A stretch of 64,000 bases of DNA. Source: Dipteris shenzhenensis (Eukaryota; Polypodiophyta; Polypodiopsida; Gleicheniales). The position numbers and the translations under genes are program-made. Numbering within the stretch: the first letter of the stretch is position 1; each line of letters starts with the position of its first letter. The stretch lies in NCBI GenBank assembly GCA_047967505.1, contig CM106540.1; one strand, given 5' to 3'. Of this stretch, positions 35,500 through 46,636 are shown in pieces. A model generated the notes under the pieces. That model was given only the letters and a program-made list of their open reading frames with translations. It was not told where the DNA came from and did not search any database.

Positions 35500-36915
35500 C
35501 TACACCGGTCCCATGTGCAAACATTGCTGCACTCAATTCAGGCATGTCCACATCCAACGTAAACATCTTGCCCTTCTTCTTTCCTTTTGCTATTAAGTGA
35601 CCATTATTTTTCATATCCTCAACAAAGCATCCATGAGGATTAAATCTGACCTGCAAGCCCTGCTCAACCATTTAACCAACTAAAACCAAGTTTTTGGTGA
35701 TGTTCAGCACATGAAATACATCAGACAGGTATTTGTTTTTCCCATCCTACATAGACAAAGTAATTTTACCAATCTGCACAATAGGATGTGCAGTATCATC
35801 ACCAGTCTCCACAAATCCCAGTCTTTCCATTTTCCTTGCATCTTGCATCCATTCTGCATGACCTGTCATGTGGTTTGACACACCTGAGTCAACATACCAC
35901 ACATCATTGCTTTCTTCTGCACTTTTCACAGAATTGGTCATGTGCTGCACCATAAACAAATGCTCATTTCTGTCATCACCCTGTCTACTAGAAGATGCAT
36001 AATTCCCTTGCTACAATTTTCCATTCATGATGTCATTCTACTTTTTGTAGCAGTCTTTAGCCATATGACCCATTTTACCACAATAGTAGCATTCAACATT
36101 GCTGTTTGCATTTTGACCTCTCTGCCATCCACCACGGCCTCTTTGGCTCCCCCTACCTCTAGAGTTACCACGTCCTCCTCCATAGGAATGGTTTTCTTAA
36201 GTTTGCTACATATTCTGATTTCTACCACGGCCTCCAGATCGGCCTCCTCTACCTCTACCTCTACCTCTTCCAGCATTTGAGTAGAAAACAGTTTCTTTTT
36301 AAGTTCCTCCCGAAGAAGATGCACCACCATTTCTCTGCTCTTCAGAAATTAGAAGAGCAAACAACTCCTCAAAATCAGGAAATTTTTCACGGACGGCAAT
36401 GGATGTCCGGAATTGTGCATAATCCTTTCCTAGACTATTCAAGATCACAGAAACTAAATCATCATCTTCCACTGGCGACCCAATGGAAGCAAGTGCATCT
36501 GCAATTTTCTTCACCTTCATGTGGTAGTCATTGATGCTCATATTTTCTCTCTGCACATTGTGCAACTCCTGCTTGCACTACATTTTCCTGGCTTGCGTAT
36601 TTGTGATGTACATTTTTGCCAAAGTATCCCGTGCCTCCTTTGGCGTACTTACATCATGAGTATGCACAATCATAGAATCCAAAATACTGATAGACAGCCA
36701 ATACATAACTTTTTTGGCTCTCTCATGCCATCCTTTAAATGCCTGCATTTCCTATTGATTGGGAACATTAGGAAGAACTGGTTTTCTTCATTTCCTATAA
36801 TGAACTCCCAATAGCCTTTTCCCATAAGGAAATTCGTCATTCTAAACTTCCATGCTTGGAAGTTGTTCTTGTCAAGCTTTTCAGTGACAATCTATGAAAG
36901 AGAATCAGACGCCAT
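35447..36915 (-). pseudogene. Copia gag and protease region
   Basis: The gag ATG is at 36913-36915 (MASDSLS), then an early TAG and WKFRMTNFLMGKGYWEFI. At 36299-36565 is the capsid end (NYHMKVKKIADAL-type helix DYHMKVKKIADAL, GKDYAQFRTSIA). At 36025-36330 the Gly/Arg region leads to the zinc knuckle, C-YYCGKMGHMAKDC, near 36055-36095. The protease site VWYVDSGVSNHMTGHAEWM is at about 35850-35915, followed by the GAG-pre-integrase segment at 35447-35671. The stop at codon 8 of gag and several shifts disable it. Confidence 0.88.
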
Positions 36916-37445
36916 TATAGAACACTGCAAAATATTCTGTCACTACAAAGAACACGATTTCTGCCTCACACGGGCAAATCTGTAAAACTGACGAAAGTGG
37001 TATTTGACCACACAGTCACTTCCTAGTGATGATTTTGCATCAATAGGAAATAAGGATGATTTTGTAACTCCCAGTATCTCTATGCAAAGGCATACGATGC
37101 AATTTCTACAGCAACTTTTCACCGACCTGCAGAGCAGTGGTCGCACAGCAAAAACAGGGCCTTTTTCTCAGTGCTTTGGAGAACTTCCGCCTCCAAAATG
37201 GGCCCCGAAATGGCCTTGAATCTAAAAAATAAAGTGACCCAAGGCTTTGCCCTATCCCATAGCATATACTGCCCTCTCGCCACACCGTGAAGGGCGTCTC
37301 AATCTGAGACAGTGCACTCTTGCACTTCCGGCTGTGCTACCTGTAGAGATTTGCTCCCAAACTCGAAAAAGGAAAGCAACACTGGTCCTCTTACCAGGAC
37401 ACCGTGAACTTGGTTTGCTTTCTTGAGCTCCTTACCATGAACCAA

Positions 37446-37457
37446 GCTCTGATACCA
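37446..37457 (-). promoter_or_regulatory. Primer binding site, initiator Met-tRNA
   Basis: Minus-strand TGGTATCAGAGC, the standard plant Copia site, directly abuts the LTR. Confidence 0.95.
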
Positions 37458-37681
37458 TGTGAAGATAGTGGGAGAGAGGGAAGGAGTCTCACTTGCAGCT
37501 TTCTCACATACACAATGGTGGAATACAGACAAAGGTGGAGGCTGAAAACAGTTTTCCTCTTCTTAATTGTGAAAGCTAAAAGAACTCTAGTACAAAGAAA
37601 TAGAAGAACCCTATATGTGGGTCTCAAACCAAACTCAGCTAACTAAGGTGGCATACTAACTGAGCCACGAACTAGAGTACA
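37458..37681 (-). repeat. 5' LTR of the Copia element, truncated
   Basis: 224 bp match the left LTR, from TGTGAAGATAG to ACTAGAGTAC. The outer 127 bp are missing and the sequence continues directly into gag of a plus-strand Copia element. Confidence 0.9.
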
Positions 37682-37685
37682 AGAG

Positions 37686-40667
37686 GATTACTACAAGCTG
37701 AAAAGAGAGCAAAAGGATAAGAAAAAGAATGCAAATTGGGGTGCAAATAAGAAGGAAGAGAATCCAAGGGAGAAAAAAGGAAAAGTGAACATCGAGGAGA
37801 TTAATGCAGTCACTGATGATAGTGACAATGACATTCTCTTCATGTCTAGTCTACCTATAGACTTGCTCACCGCTTCAGATGATGCATATTCCTAGGATTG
37901 GATTTTGGATTCTGGCACTTCATTCCATGTTACTCCCCATAGGGAATGGTTCTCCATTTATGACAATGGAAAGATAGGTTGTGTGCATCTTGGAAATACC
38001 TATGCATGTGACATAGTGGGAGCAGGTAACATAAAGTTCTCTTTTGCAAATGGGTCTACATTTGTTTTGAAAAATGTGAGACATGTGCCTAAGTTGACTA
38101 AGAGCCTTATTTCAGCGGCGGGTCAGCTAGATGATGCTGATTTTTGGCTTTTACAATTGGAAAATTCAGAAGGGCTCTATGGTTTTGGGCAGGGGTTCCA
38201 AGTGTGGGACTTTGTATCCCTTACATGTATCAAGGGTTTCTGATCATGTTGTTGCAATAACCAAGCAGCCAAGTACTTCTTTGTGGCATTGCAGGTTGGG
38301 GCACATGAGCTAGAATGGAATGAAACTCTTATGCCGTTTGGGTTATGTACCGCATTTGAGTTTTTCTAATTTTGAATTTTGTGAGCACTATCTGGGAAGC
38401 AGACTAAATCAGCCCATAAAAGAAGGGGAAAGAAAGATCTTGAAAGGCTTGATTCAGTGCATTCAGACGTATGTGATCCCATGCCTACACGGTCATTAGG
38501 TGGGGCTGAATACTATGTGACATTCATTGATGATGCAACTAGGAAAGTGTGGGCTTATGCTATAGCTCGGAAGAGTGATGTATTCTAGGTATTTCAAAAA
38601 TGGTTGGCTTTGGCTGAAAATTAGTTAGATAGCATGCTTAAATGCCTACGGACTGATAATGGTGGAGAGTATATCTCTCATGACTTTTAGCATTTCTATG
38701 ATATGCATGGGATTAAGAGGGAGCTTACATCCCCTCATACTCGAGAGCAGAATCCAGTTGCAGAATAGATGAACCGCACCATTCAGGAAGGGTTGCAATG
38801 TATGCTTTCCAATGCAAGTGTTTTTGGTGGTTTTTGGGCTAAGGCAATGAAGATTGCAATGCATGTGATCAATAGATCACCTAGCAGGAGTTTGAATGGT
38901 GGTATTCTTGAAGAGGCATGGAGTGGCAAGAATCCCTCTTACTCTCATTTCCATATATTTGGGTGTGAGGCATATGCACATGTGCCAAAAGAGCTTCAGA
39001 AGAAGCTAGATCCTAAGTCTAGGAAATGCATCTTTCTGGGTTATGGTGATAGTGGAGAGATGGGCTATCGTCTCTGGGATCTAAAAGGAAAGAAAATCAT
39101 ACGAAGCCATGATGTGGTCTTCAATGAGAAGAAGATGCATAAGACACCCATGAGGGATGTGAAAATGAGGAGAATCACTTTCCAGGATGTGAATCCACCT
39201 GCATATGTCTCATAAAGAATAAGACTTGGGACTTGGTTTCTTTGCCACGTGGAAAGAAAGCATTGCCATGTGAATGGGTCTACAAGATGAAGGTCACAAG
39301 TGATGATGTGCCTAAGTACAAGGCCCGTTTGGCTACTAAAGGATTCAAGCAAGAGAAGGGTGTGGACTTTGATGAGATATTCTCTCCAGTTGTGAAGATG
39401 ACCACACTTAGATGTGTACTTGGACTTGTGGGGAAATAGAGGATATGGAGCTTATGCAGATGGATGTCAAGACATCTTTCTGCATTAGGATTTGCATGAG
39501 GAAATTTACATGATACAGTCGAAAGGCTTTGAAGAAAAGGGCAAAGAGAATTTGGTTTGCAAGCTGAAAAAGAGTCTCCATGGCCTTAAGCAAGCGCCTA
39601 GAGAATGGTATCACAAGTTTGATGCTTTCATTCAGTCCCAGGGTTTCAGAAGAAGTGAGATTGATCACTGCCTCTACACTAAAAGGGCTCAAGATAATAG
39701 CCTGATACTCCTAGCACTTTATGTGCATGATATGTTATTGGCTAGCAAGAACACTCATGAGCTTGATGCATTGAAGGCCAAGTTGCATGAGGCCTTTGAC
39801 ATAAGGGATTTGGGACCTGCAGGTCATATTCTTGGTATGCGTATCACGCGTGATGGGAGTAGGAAACTGCTTTGGCTTTCACAGAAGGAGTATGTTGCAA
39901 AAGCGTTGCAGTGTTTCAATATGGCAGGGGGAAGGCAATAAGTATTTCATTGCCTCCATATGTGAATCTGAGTCAGGCAGATAGTCCCAAATCAGATGAG
40001 GAGAGGGCCATGATGGCCAAGGTTCCTTATGCATCAGTGGTTGGAATTCTTATGTATGCTATGATAGCTACTAGACCAGACATTGCATTTGCAGTGGGAG
40101 TTGTTAGCCAGTATATGGCTAATCCAGGAAGGAGGCATTGGGAGGCAGTTAAGTGCATCATGAGGTACATGAAGGGTACCAAGGAGGTGTGTATCTATTT
40201 TGGCAGAGGAGAGATGCGTGCATTTGGGTACACGGATTCTGATTATGCAAGGGCATGTGGATAGCAGGAGATCCACTTCTAGTTATGTGTTCACCTTTGT
40301 AGGTGGTGTAGTGTCTCGTGCACAGAAGTGCATTGCTTTGTCTACCACAGTGGCCGAGTATGTTGCAGCCATAGAGGGTTGCAAGGAGGCTATATGGCTT
40401 GATCAGCTAGTGAGAGATTTGGGGATTCATACAGGTGTACCAACATTGCATAGTGATTCCATGAGTGCTATTCAGTTAGCACGGAAGCTGGTCTTTCATG
40501 CAAAGACCAAACACATTGAGGTCAAGTACCATTTTGTCAGGGAGGTACTTGAGGACAAGTGCATAGAGCTTGTCAAGGTTCATACAGATGATAACCCTGC
40601 AGATATGCTGACAAAGAGTCTACCTAGTCAGCGGTTTAAGTATTGTCATGTATTGGGCATTGGATAG
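37686..40667 (+). pseudogene. Copia pol with a mutated RT active site
   Basis: Order: protease WILDSGTSFHVTPHREWF (37900-37950); GAG-pre-integrase WHCRLGHMS (38285-38310); integrase with D in SVHSDV (38455-38475), D in CLRTDNGGEYIS (38640-38675) and E in VAE followed by a stop (38765); the RT start KALPCEWVYKMKVTSDDVPK (39255-39315); KSLHGLKQAPREWYHKFDAF (39570-39625); and RNase H STTVAEYVAAIEGCKEAIW (40340-40395), with KTKHIEVKYHFVRE near its end. The RT box reads LYVHDMLLAS (about 39718-39747), so the first catalytic Asp of YVDD has become His. More than six stops or shifts are present. Confidence 0.92.
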
Positions 40668-40709
40668 TATGCTCATTGGTTGTTCTCCCTTAAAGGCACA
40701 TTGGCCTTT

Positions 40710-40720
40710 AAGTGGGAGGT
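40710..40720 (+). promoter_or_regulatory. Polypurine tract of the plus-strand Copia element
   Basis: AAGTGGGAGGT lies directly before the LTR start TGTGGGGG. Confidence 0.75.
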
Positions 40721-41034
40721 TGTGGGGGTTAAAGGCCACTGTACCTTAACCCCGCTTATGTACAATACTCAAACACATATATATATGGATGAAATAGAAG
40801 ATTAGGGTGTTCTGCACCCACCAAAAACTTGTGTCTCTCAAGCTCCCTCTCTCCCTCTCAACTTCCATTGTGTCCTCACACAAAACACCACCACTCCCAT
40901 ATTCTAGTCCTGTTTTAGAGGGGGAAGAAAGTCTCCTTACTTGGGGGACTTTGCTTAAGGAGAGCAAGTGTAAGATGCAAGAAAATACATTACAATCAAG
41001 AGCAAAGAGATATCAGCCACTGCTATTATCTACA
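40721..41034 (+). repeat. 3' LTR of the plus-strand Copia element (314 bp)
   Basis: It starts TGTGGGGGTTAAAGGCC and ends ATTATCTACA. A TATATATAT run at about 40777-40786 could be its promoter TATA. There is no partner LTR in the window. Confidence 0.75.
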
Positions 41035-41055
41035 TAGCCTAGTGGAGTTAGCCAG

Positions 41056-41288
41056 ATTTGGACCAGTGTTCACTGAAAACCTACAAAATATATACAACAA
41101 ACCTGCAACATTTTCATTTTCACCCATAAAAAATATTTCCTAAAATTCATAACATCTGTAAAATTTTAGGCAATTTAATTATATTTTACCAAAAAATAAG
41201 CAAATTCTCAAGTAAAACCTTCAAAATTTGAAACCCCGAGTTTTGTGATTTATTGAGAAAAATGTTTTCTGTGAACACTGGTTTGGAC
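41056..41288. mobile_element. 217-bp hAT-like MITE with terminal inverted repeats and 8-bp target duplication
   Basis: The element 41064-41280 begins CAGTGTTCACTGAAAAC and ends with the reverse complement CAGTGTTCACAGAAAAC, so 16 of 17 bases pair. The flanks are ATTTGGAC (41056-41063) and GTTTGGAC (41281-41288), seven of eight identical. The CAGTG end and 8-bp duplication are typical of hAT elements. The AT-rich inside codes for nothing. It was presumably moved by a hAT transposase encoded elsewhere. Confidence 0.85.
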
Positions 41289-41544
41289 TCACTTTTGTGG
41301 CATGCCAAGATGCATCTATCAATATGCCTTCTCTATTGTGTTGCATATCTTCACAAATGATCGTCTTACTTCTACGGTCTACCTCCATTCTCCATAGGAG
41401 CATTCTCTACTGCCATATCACAAGCATTATGACACGTGCTAAAATGCATTTTCTCCCATAGGTTTAAGCATATGCTACGAGGTGCTCGTGCTAAAAGTGA
41501 GCAAGGCATGGAGTCCAGACTCCTAAAACTGAAGCAAAGATGCG

Positions 41545-42070
41545 CTTACCATTCTTTTCATGGGAGGGAGCCTGTTCCCCGACCAAGTTGTTGATGATGA
41601 AAGTAGGTGCTTTATCTTCAAGATGTCAACAACAGGGCCTATTTTAGGGGTTGATCTAGTGAACCACATGCAATGCACTAGAGGTGGAGATCTGCGCAAT
41701 AGTTGGATCTGTTTTGACAATCTGCGACATGTATATGGGTGGGCAACCATGGCTGCACACGTATATGATCCAAGGTAAGGAAACAATGGTTTTGTTCCCA
41801 GCACCTTTGGCAAATGAAAGAAGGATGGTTATGCCTCACTTTACTTGTATGTATGATGTAGTGTCCAAGAGTTGATGATGGTGGCCATATGTGAGATGAA
41901 GGCAGAAGACACTGAGGCTCAAGTCCTATTTTGGTTAAAGCTAATTGACATCATGGTGAATTGTGGGCAGCCCCCTACAGATTTCAAAGGCTTCATGGCA
42001 GATGAGGCTGGTGGAAACTAGAGGTTCCTACAAACTCTGTGACCATTTTGAGGCTGAGGTAACATGGGAG
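41545..42070 (+). pseudogene. Fragment of a second uncharacterised transposase-like family
   Basis: Plus-strand pieces read GPILGVDLVNHMQCTRGGDL and FDNLRHVYGWATMAAHVYDP (41630-41780) and, in another frame, MMVAICEMKAEDTEAQVLFW and TDFKGFMADEAGGN (41880-42020). I recall a repetitive seed-free plant family with the pattern 'HVYGyavMAAHVYdp...AEDteAQ...FKGFMADxAqaN', possibly MULE-like. The Asp-containing 'FMADEA' may be a catalytic strand; both points are from memory. An AAG/GTAAGG at 41775 suggests an intron in the gap between the two pieces. It is truncated by the Gypsy element at 42468. Confidence 0.4.
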
Positions 42071-42467
42071 GCAGTCGGCTATACTAACTAGAGGCCCACG
42101 GCATGGATATATAGTGCCAGCTCGGGGTCACGGAGAGCTTGGTAGCTAGTAGCATTGTGATAGTACAGCTTAAGCTGCAACGGTATTGAGAGTGGACCAC
42201 CACTCCTCTAAGAGTTTGCAGCCAATCTGCACCAAGGGGAAAGAAACAAGTGATTTGCACCCTCTCCTCCATGAAATTTGCAATCATGTATGCATCCACA
42301 ATATGACACTTTTTTGTGGGGTGGGAGTGTTGAGCAGAATGCTTAGGCTTGGGATTTGGTAGTAACTCAAATGGGTCCATTTGAGAGGGGAGGGAAACTG
42401 AGATGATGTGCGATCTAGATGGTGTGGTAGAAGGCAGGAAGAAAGAGGGGGCTTTGCGAGACTAGGG

Positions 42468-44996
42468 ATCTGAGTGCCACCAGAAGGGTCATTATCGCAC
42501 GGAATGTCCCAATATTCCAAGGGAGAATCTTCCAAGTGAATCTAGCACTGAGGATTTTGATAAAGAGATCCTTGACCTCGGGAAAAGAAGTTGTACCACC
42601 TCGGACCCCTCTCCAAACTATGGACCACCCAGGCTGCTCTAGGAAGAAGGTGTCCTTCTCAAAGCCCTCAGATGTTGAGATGGCAGACCCACCAACAGAG
42701 AAGACTAAAAGATCTCGAAGGAGTAAGTGGCCACCCTCATAGTTTCCCATCGGCTCGGGGCAAGAAGACTATTCGGTCGTTCAGGACCTTGCTCATCATT
42801 CTTTGAGCATCACGCTTCCTCAACTAATAGCATTAACCCCTAAGGTCAGACATGAGCTGTAGCAAGGGCTCTCAACAAGGAGGAGCAAGAAAAAGGGAAA
42901 GGTACAAGAGGTCTCTTCTATCTCTGAAAAAATTGATCGGCACCCACATACAGTAGATGTCATCATAGATAATTGTCGTGTCAAAAGTGTATGTGTTGAT
43001 GGGGGAGCTACATGTAATATCGCGGTGCCGCGAATCATGAAGAAATTGAATTTGAAATGCACAAGGCGTTCCTCCACTCGAATCAAGGTAGCAGATGGTT
43101 GATGACTCGCCACCCTGCGAGTCATTGAGGATTTGCCCATCACTATCAATGGGTTGACCACCACCGTCAATTTCTATGTAGTGGACATCGAAGATACAAG
43201 CAGGAGTTACCCAGCCATACTCGAGAGACAATGGTTGAGAAAGAGTGATGTAGTTAGCTATTGGAAGACAAGACACATGTCTTTTGGTGCTTCTAAGGAG
43301 AAGATCCCGGTGCAACTACGTGCCACGAAACCAGAAGAAGAAGAGGAGCAAGACAATGATATTCTCTCATCCTCGGTGTTTGAATCAATGGAAGAATCAA
43401 ATGGGGTGGAGGAGTCCTCAGAGGAGGAAGTTTACATGATAGGGGTGTCTCCAACCCCGCCACCTGCAGAAAAGGTAACAACTAGTCCTCAACAGCGTGA
43501 ATCTATGCTTTCCCTAGACCTCACTCTAAGTGAGAAAGATAAATTCCTAGAAATGTTCAAAGATTTCCTTGACCTTTTCGCAACTAGCTATTGCCACCTT
43601 TGCATGTGACTACCATAGAGCACAAGATAGAGCTAAAGCCTGATGCAAAGCCTGTGGCTTAGAAGTATCGAAGATTAGGGCCCCTACAGGCTGATGATTT
43701 GTGCTCAGAGTTGTAGAAACTTGTAGAAGTTTGGTTTATTGTTTCGGTTCACAATACTGAACGGGTTTCACTAGTGGTGGTCACCCCAAAGAAAAACAAC
43801 AAGTGGCGGGTCTGCATCGACTATAAGAAACTCAATGCGGCCACCAAGAGGGATCATCATCCTCTGCCCTTTCAAGACCTCATTCTTGAGAAGGTAAGTG
43901 GTCATGAGATGTATACTTTCTATGATGATTACTCCGGGTTTTATCAAATTAGAATTGCCAAAGATGTGCTTAAAACCACATTTGCCACACCCTGGGGGAT
44001 ATTTGCATTCAAAGTAATGCCATTTGGCCTCACCAATGCTCTTGCTACCTTTCAAAGATTTATGCAGATGGTGTTTGCTCCTTATTTGGGGGATTTCTTG
44101 GAGGTGTTTTTAGATGATTGCTGTATATTCTCGTCACGTAAGGAGCATGTCATGAAGGTTAGGTTGGCCTTACAAAGGGTCAATGATGCGAATGGCAGTC
44201 TCAACCCTGACAAATGCACCGTTGGAGCCACTCAAGGGAGGTTACTGGGACATATTGTCTCATCTGAGGGCATCAAGCCTGACCCCGAGAAGGTAGAAGC
44301 TATCCTCAAGCTCTCCCCACTAATAACCAAACGTCAGGTACGCTCATTTGTCAATCTAGCAAGATAATATCGCCGCTTCATTGATCAATATGTTGCTTTG
44401 ACATGACCCATGACTATGCTATTAAAAGATGGGCTTGATTTCTCTTGGGATGAGGATTGTGATCATGGGTTTGCAAAAATCAAGAATGCTCTAGCTTCAG
44501 AACCCATTCTATGCAATCCTGATTGGTCAAAGACTTTCTATATCAATCTTGGGTTTGGTGAGTGCACTCTAGCGTATATTCTTCTCCAGCGAGGGGAGGA
44601 TCGGTTCATGTATCCCGTTCGATCTGCTTCTCGACAATTGCTCGAAACTGAACCACGCTACCCTGAGGCTGACAAGCATGCTTTGTCTTTGGTGTTCTGC
44701 ATTGAGAAATTTAAGCATTATGTTGCTGGAAAGTCCTTCATTATAATCTCTAGCAATGGTCTTGCAAAGCAGGTTCTTCTCCATCTTTACATTCCTCCTC
44801 CCATCAAGTACATGCTTCTCTTCCCCCTCTCCCTTTCCCCTTGTGCCATAGTCTCCCTTTTCATTCCCTCCCCTTCTAATCCCTTTTCCCCTCCCATGAT
44901 AACGTTTCGCCCCCATGTTCTCCTTTCCTCTATGGCCCTTGAGCGTCGCCATGCTTAGTGTCTAGCCTCTTGTCTCGATTTATTTTCTAGGTAACA
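42468..44996 (+). mobile_element. Gypsy retrotransposon copy A: knuckle to RNase H, then LTR tail
   Basis: The copy starts abruptly inside the zinc knuckle (ECHQKGHYRTEC, 42470), so gag upstream is gone. It runs on the plus strand through protease, RT and RNase H to LAKQVL at 44771, where the sequence jumps to 44772-44996. That segment matches, in reverse complement, the outer end of the LTR at 45541-45770. So integrase and most of the 3' LTR were deleted internally. It is the same family as copy B to the right but in the opposite orientation. Confidence 0.88.
42470..44771 (+). pseudogene. Gypsy copy A pol: protease, RT, RNase H
   Basis: The protease-like site reads VCVDGGATCNIAVPRIMKK (about 42990-43045), with DGGA in place of D-S/T-G-A, a form seen in many plant Gypsy elements. 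A 158-codon frame (43133-43609) has the protease end (VDIEDTSRSYPAILERQWL) and a Glu-rich linker. RT (43774-44367) shows KWRVCIDYKKLNAATKRDHH, MPFGLTNALATFQRFM and the catalytic EVFLDDCCIFS. RNase H (44410-44770) has FYINLGFGECTLAYILLQRG and EADKHALSLVFCIEKFKHYV. Stops near 43100, 43665 and 44368 disable it. Confidence 0.9.
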
Positions 44997-45540
44997 CTAC
45001 CCATAAGGGGTGTCTAACATTCCTCCATTTATCATGTAGTGGCCACCATCTTTATATTACATAGTAGCTTCTACTAAATGGGGAGCTCAAAAGTAAATCA
45101 ATTGAAAATCTCAGTATATGACAAGTATACATTATAGTCTATTGAATGAGAGTCCGCAAACAACCAAAAAAAGATTGCTGCAAAGAGTGTATGACAAAAG
45201 AAAAAGTGGAAATAGTAGGATCACCAGACTCTATGATTTTGATACTTCCATAGAGTTCACAGTTCCCAATAACAAACCCAAAAGAAAAATAACTCAAACT
45301 CCTATCTGCATGGGTGAATCCCAAAAGCCCAGTAATGCTTGCCAAAGGTAGTAGTAGAAAATCTAGCTCTCAAACGATGCCATATAAGACCCAAAAAGTC
45401 TCTAGTGTGTGGACGATACCAAAGAAGATGAGGCATAGATTCCACACACATGCACGTGCATGCGCATGCACGAACACACACACACGCACACGCACATGCA
45501 CACACACACGTGCACATGCATGCATGCACACGCATGCATG
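44997..45540 (-). pseudogene. Possible LINE fragment between the two Gypsy copies
   Basis: The minus frame at 45302-45470 reads HLLWYRPHTRDFLGLIWHRL and FSTTTFGKHYWAFGIHPCR. This resembles the zinc-binding end (zf-RVT type) of plant LINE reverse transcriptases, where a Cys would precede PHTRDF. Only this short piece is recognisable. It probably represents the older sequence into which the Gypsy copies inserted. Confidence 0.35.
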
Positions 45541-45541
45541 T
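45446..45541. repeat. Alternating purine-pyrimidine (CA/TG)n tract
   Basis: About 95 bp of CA, CG and TG steps with few breaks, including ACACACACACACGCACACGC. Such tracts can adopt Z-DNA. Confidence 0.85.
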
Positions 45542-46550
45542 ACTATTAACTAGAAAAGAAATCAAGGCATGAGGCTTGACACTAGGAATGGCGACGCTCG
45601 AGGGCCATAGAGGAAAAGGGAACGTGAGGGGAGAAGCTAATATTAACATGGGTGGGGAAAAGGGATTAAGAGGGGTGGGAATGAAGAGAGGGACTATGGC
45701 ACAAGGGGGAAGGGAGAGAGGGAAGAGGAGCATGTACATGATGGGCGGTGGAATGTAGAGATGGAGACATCAAGGGAAGAGAGTTATGCTTTATTTGAAA
45801 GGAAGGATGGGGAGGGAAGTCAAAGTACTAAATAGGTGGCTTTACAAGAATGAGTGTGTCCCATCAAGGAATAGCCCCCTCCTTTTATAGCCAAGAGAGG
45901 GGGGCTCTCCCAATAAATGCATCCTCCCACATGCATGGTGTGTGTGGAGGAATCTCCCATGTGGGCTAGGTGGATACGCACTCTCAATTGTGTGTGACAA
46001 CCCTTTGCCTCATTTTTCCACATAAATCAAACCCCATATCCCAAGTCTAAGATACTTCCTTCGTCTCTTCCCAATTTTATAATACGTTCAAACATCTAAG
46101 AGGACAAGTGGAGGGTTGGCACAAGGAGTCTTGCCACCTCATCCTACTTTCCCCATTATTTAACTTGCATTCTTGGACTATCTACACCCCCCCCACATGG
46201 GCCTATCCTACATGGAGGGAATAATCCAATATAATATCTATCTCCACCTATTTTATATTACTTCTCCCATGGTCCTTGGGCCATGTCTCACTAAATGTAG
46301 GCATGGGACCACCTAAATGGAGGGGTGGCACATGGAGGAACCATGCCACCTTAACATTTTATAATATTACTACCACGGATTATGTACAACACACCTTATG
46401 GGTCCTCTTATGTGGAAGGGTGGCACATGTTCATGCCCTGCCACCTCAACCTTGGGCACTATGTACACCATATTTTATTATACTATTGCCACACATACAA
46501 GCACACACACATATTTATGCCTTTTACCTTGGTCAAATTTATCCATAACA
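45541..46550 (-). repeat. 3' LTR of Gypsy copy B (about 1.0 kb)
   Basis: In the minus sense it begins TGTTATGGATAAATTTGACC at 46550, directly after a polypurine tract. A TATAAAAGG box lies at 45882-45890 and would drive transcription leftwards. The far end is approximate: the last 225 bp match 44772-44996 in inverted form. A large part is C/T- or A/C-rich with repeated CATGGG / GGCACATG words. Confidence 0.7.
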
Positions 46551-46564
46551 GTTCCCCTCCCCAG
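46551..46564 (-). promoter_or_regulatory. Polypurine tract of Gypsy copy B
   Basis: The minus strand reads GGGGAGGGGAAC next to the LTR start. Confidence 0.8.
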
Positions 46565-46636
46565 GCAGAGAATGCAGAGCATTTCCATGCCTCTGACCAT
46601 CATGCACAAAGAAGGGCTTGAGATAACGCTTAATGA

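Larger units (their letters stand above)
32251..37681 (-). mobile_element. Near-complete Copia retrotransposon (LTRs, PBS, PPT, gag-pol)
   Basis: The left LTR (32251-32598) and right LTR (37458-37681) both begin TGTGAAGATAGTGGGAGAG on the plus strand. Next to the right LTR is a perfect Met-tRNA primer site, and next to the left LTR a polypurine tract. Gag-pol runs on the minus strand from about 36915 to 32625 in normal Copia order. Protease, integrase and RT signatures are intact, but stops and shifts occur in gag, in RT and in RNase H. The right (5') LTR has lost about 127 bp at its outer end, where it meets another Copia element, so no target duplication can be read. Confidence 0.93.
37682..41034 (+). 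mobile_element. Copia retrotransposon, 5'-truncated, with 3' LTR
   Basis: Plus-strand pol begins inside the end of gag (YYKLKREQKDKKKNANWG, 37685) and runs through protease, integrase, RT and RNase H to a stop at 40665. A polypurine tract and a 314-bp LTR follow. The 5' LTR, primer site and most of gag are missing, cut at the junction with the minus-strand Copia element on its left. Confidence 0.92.
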
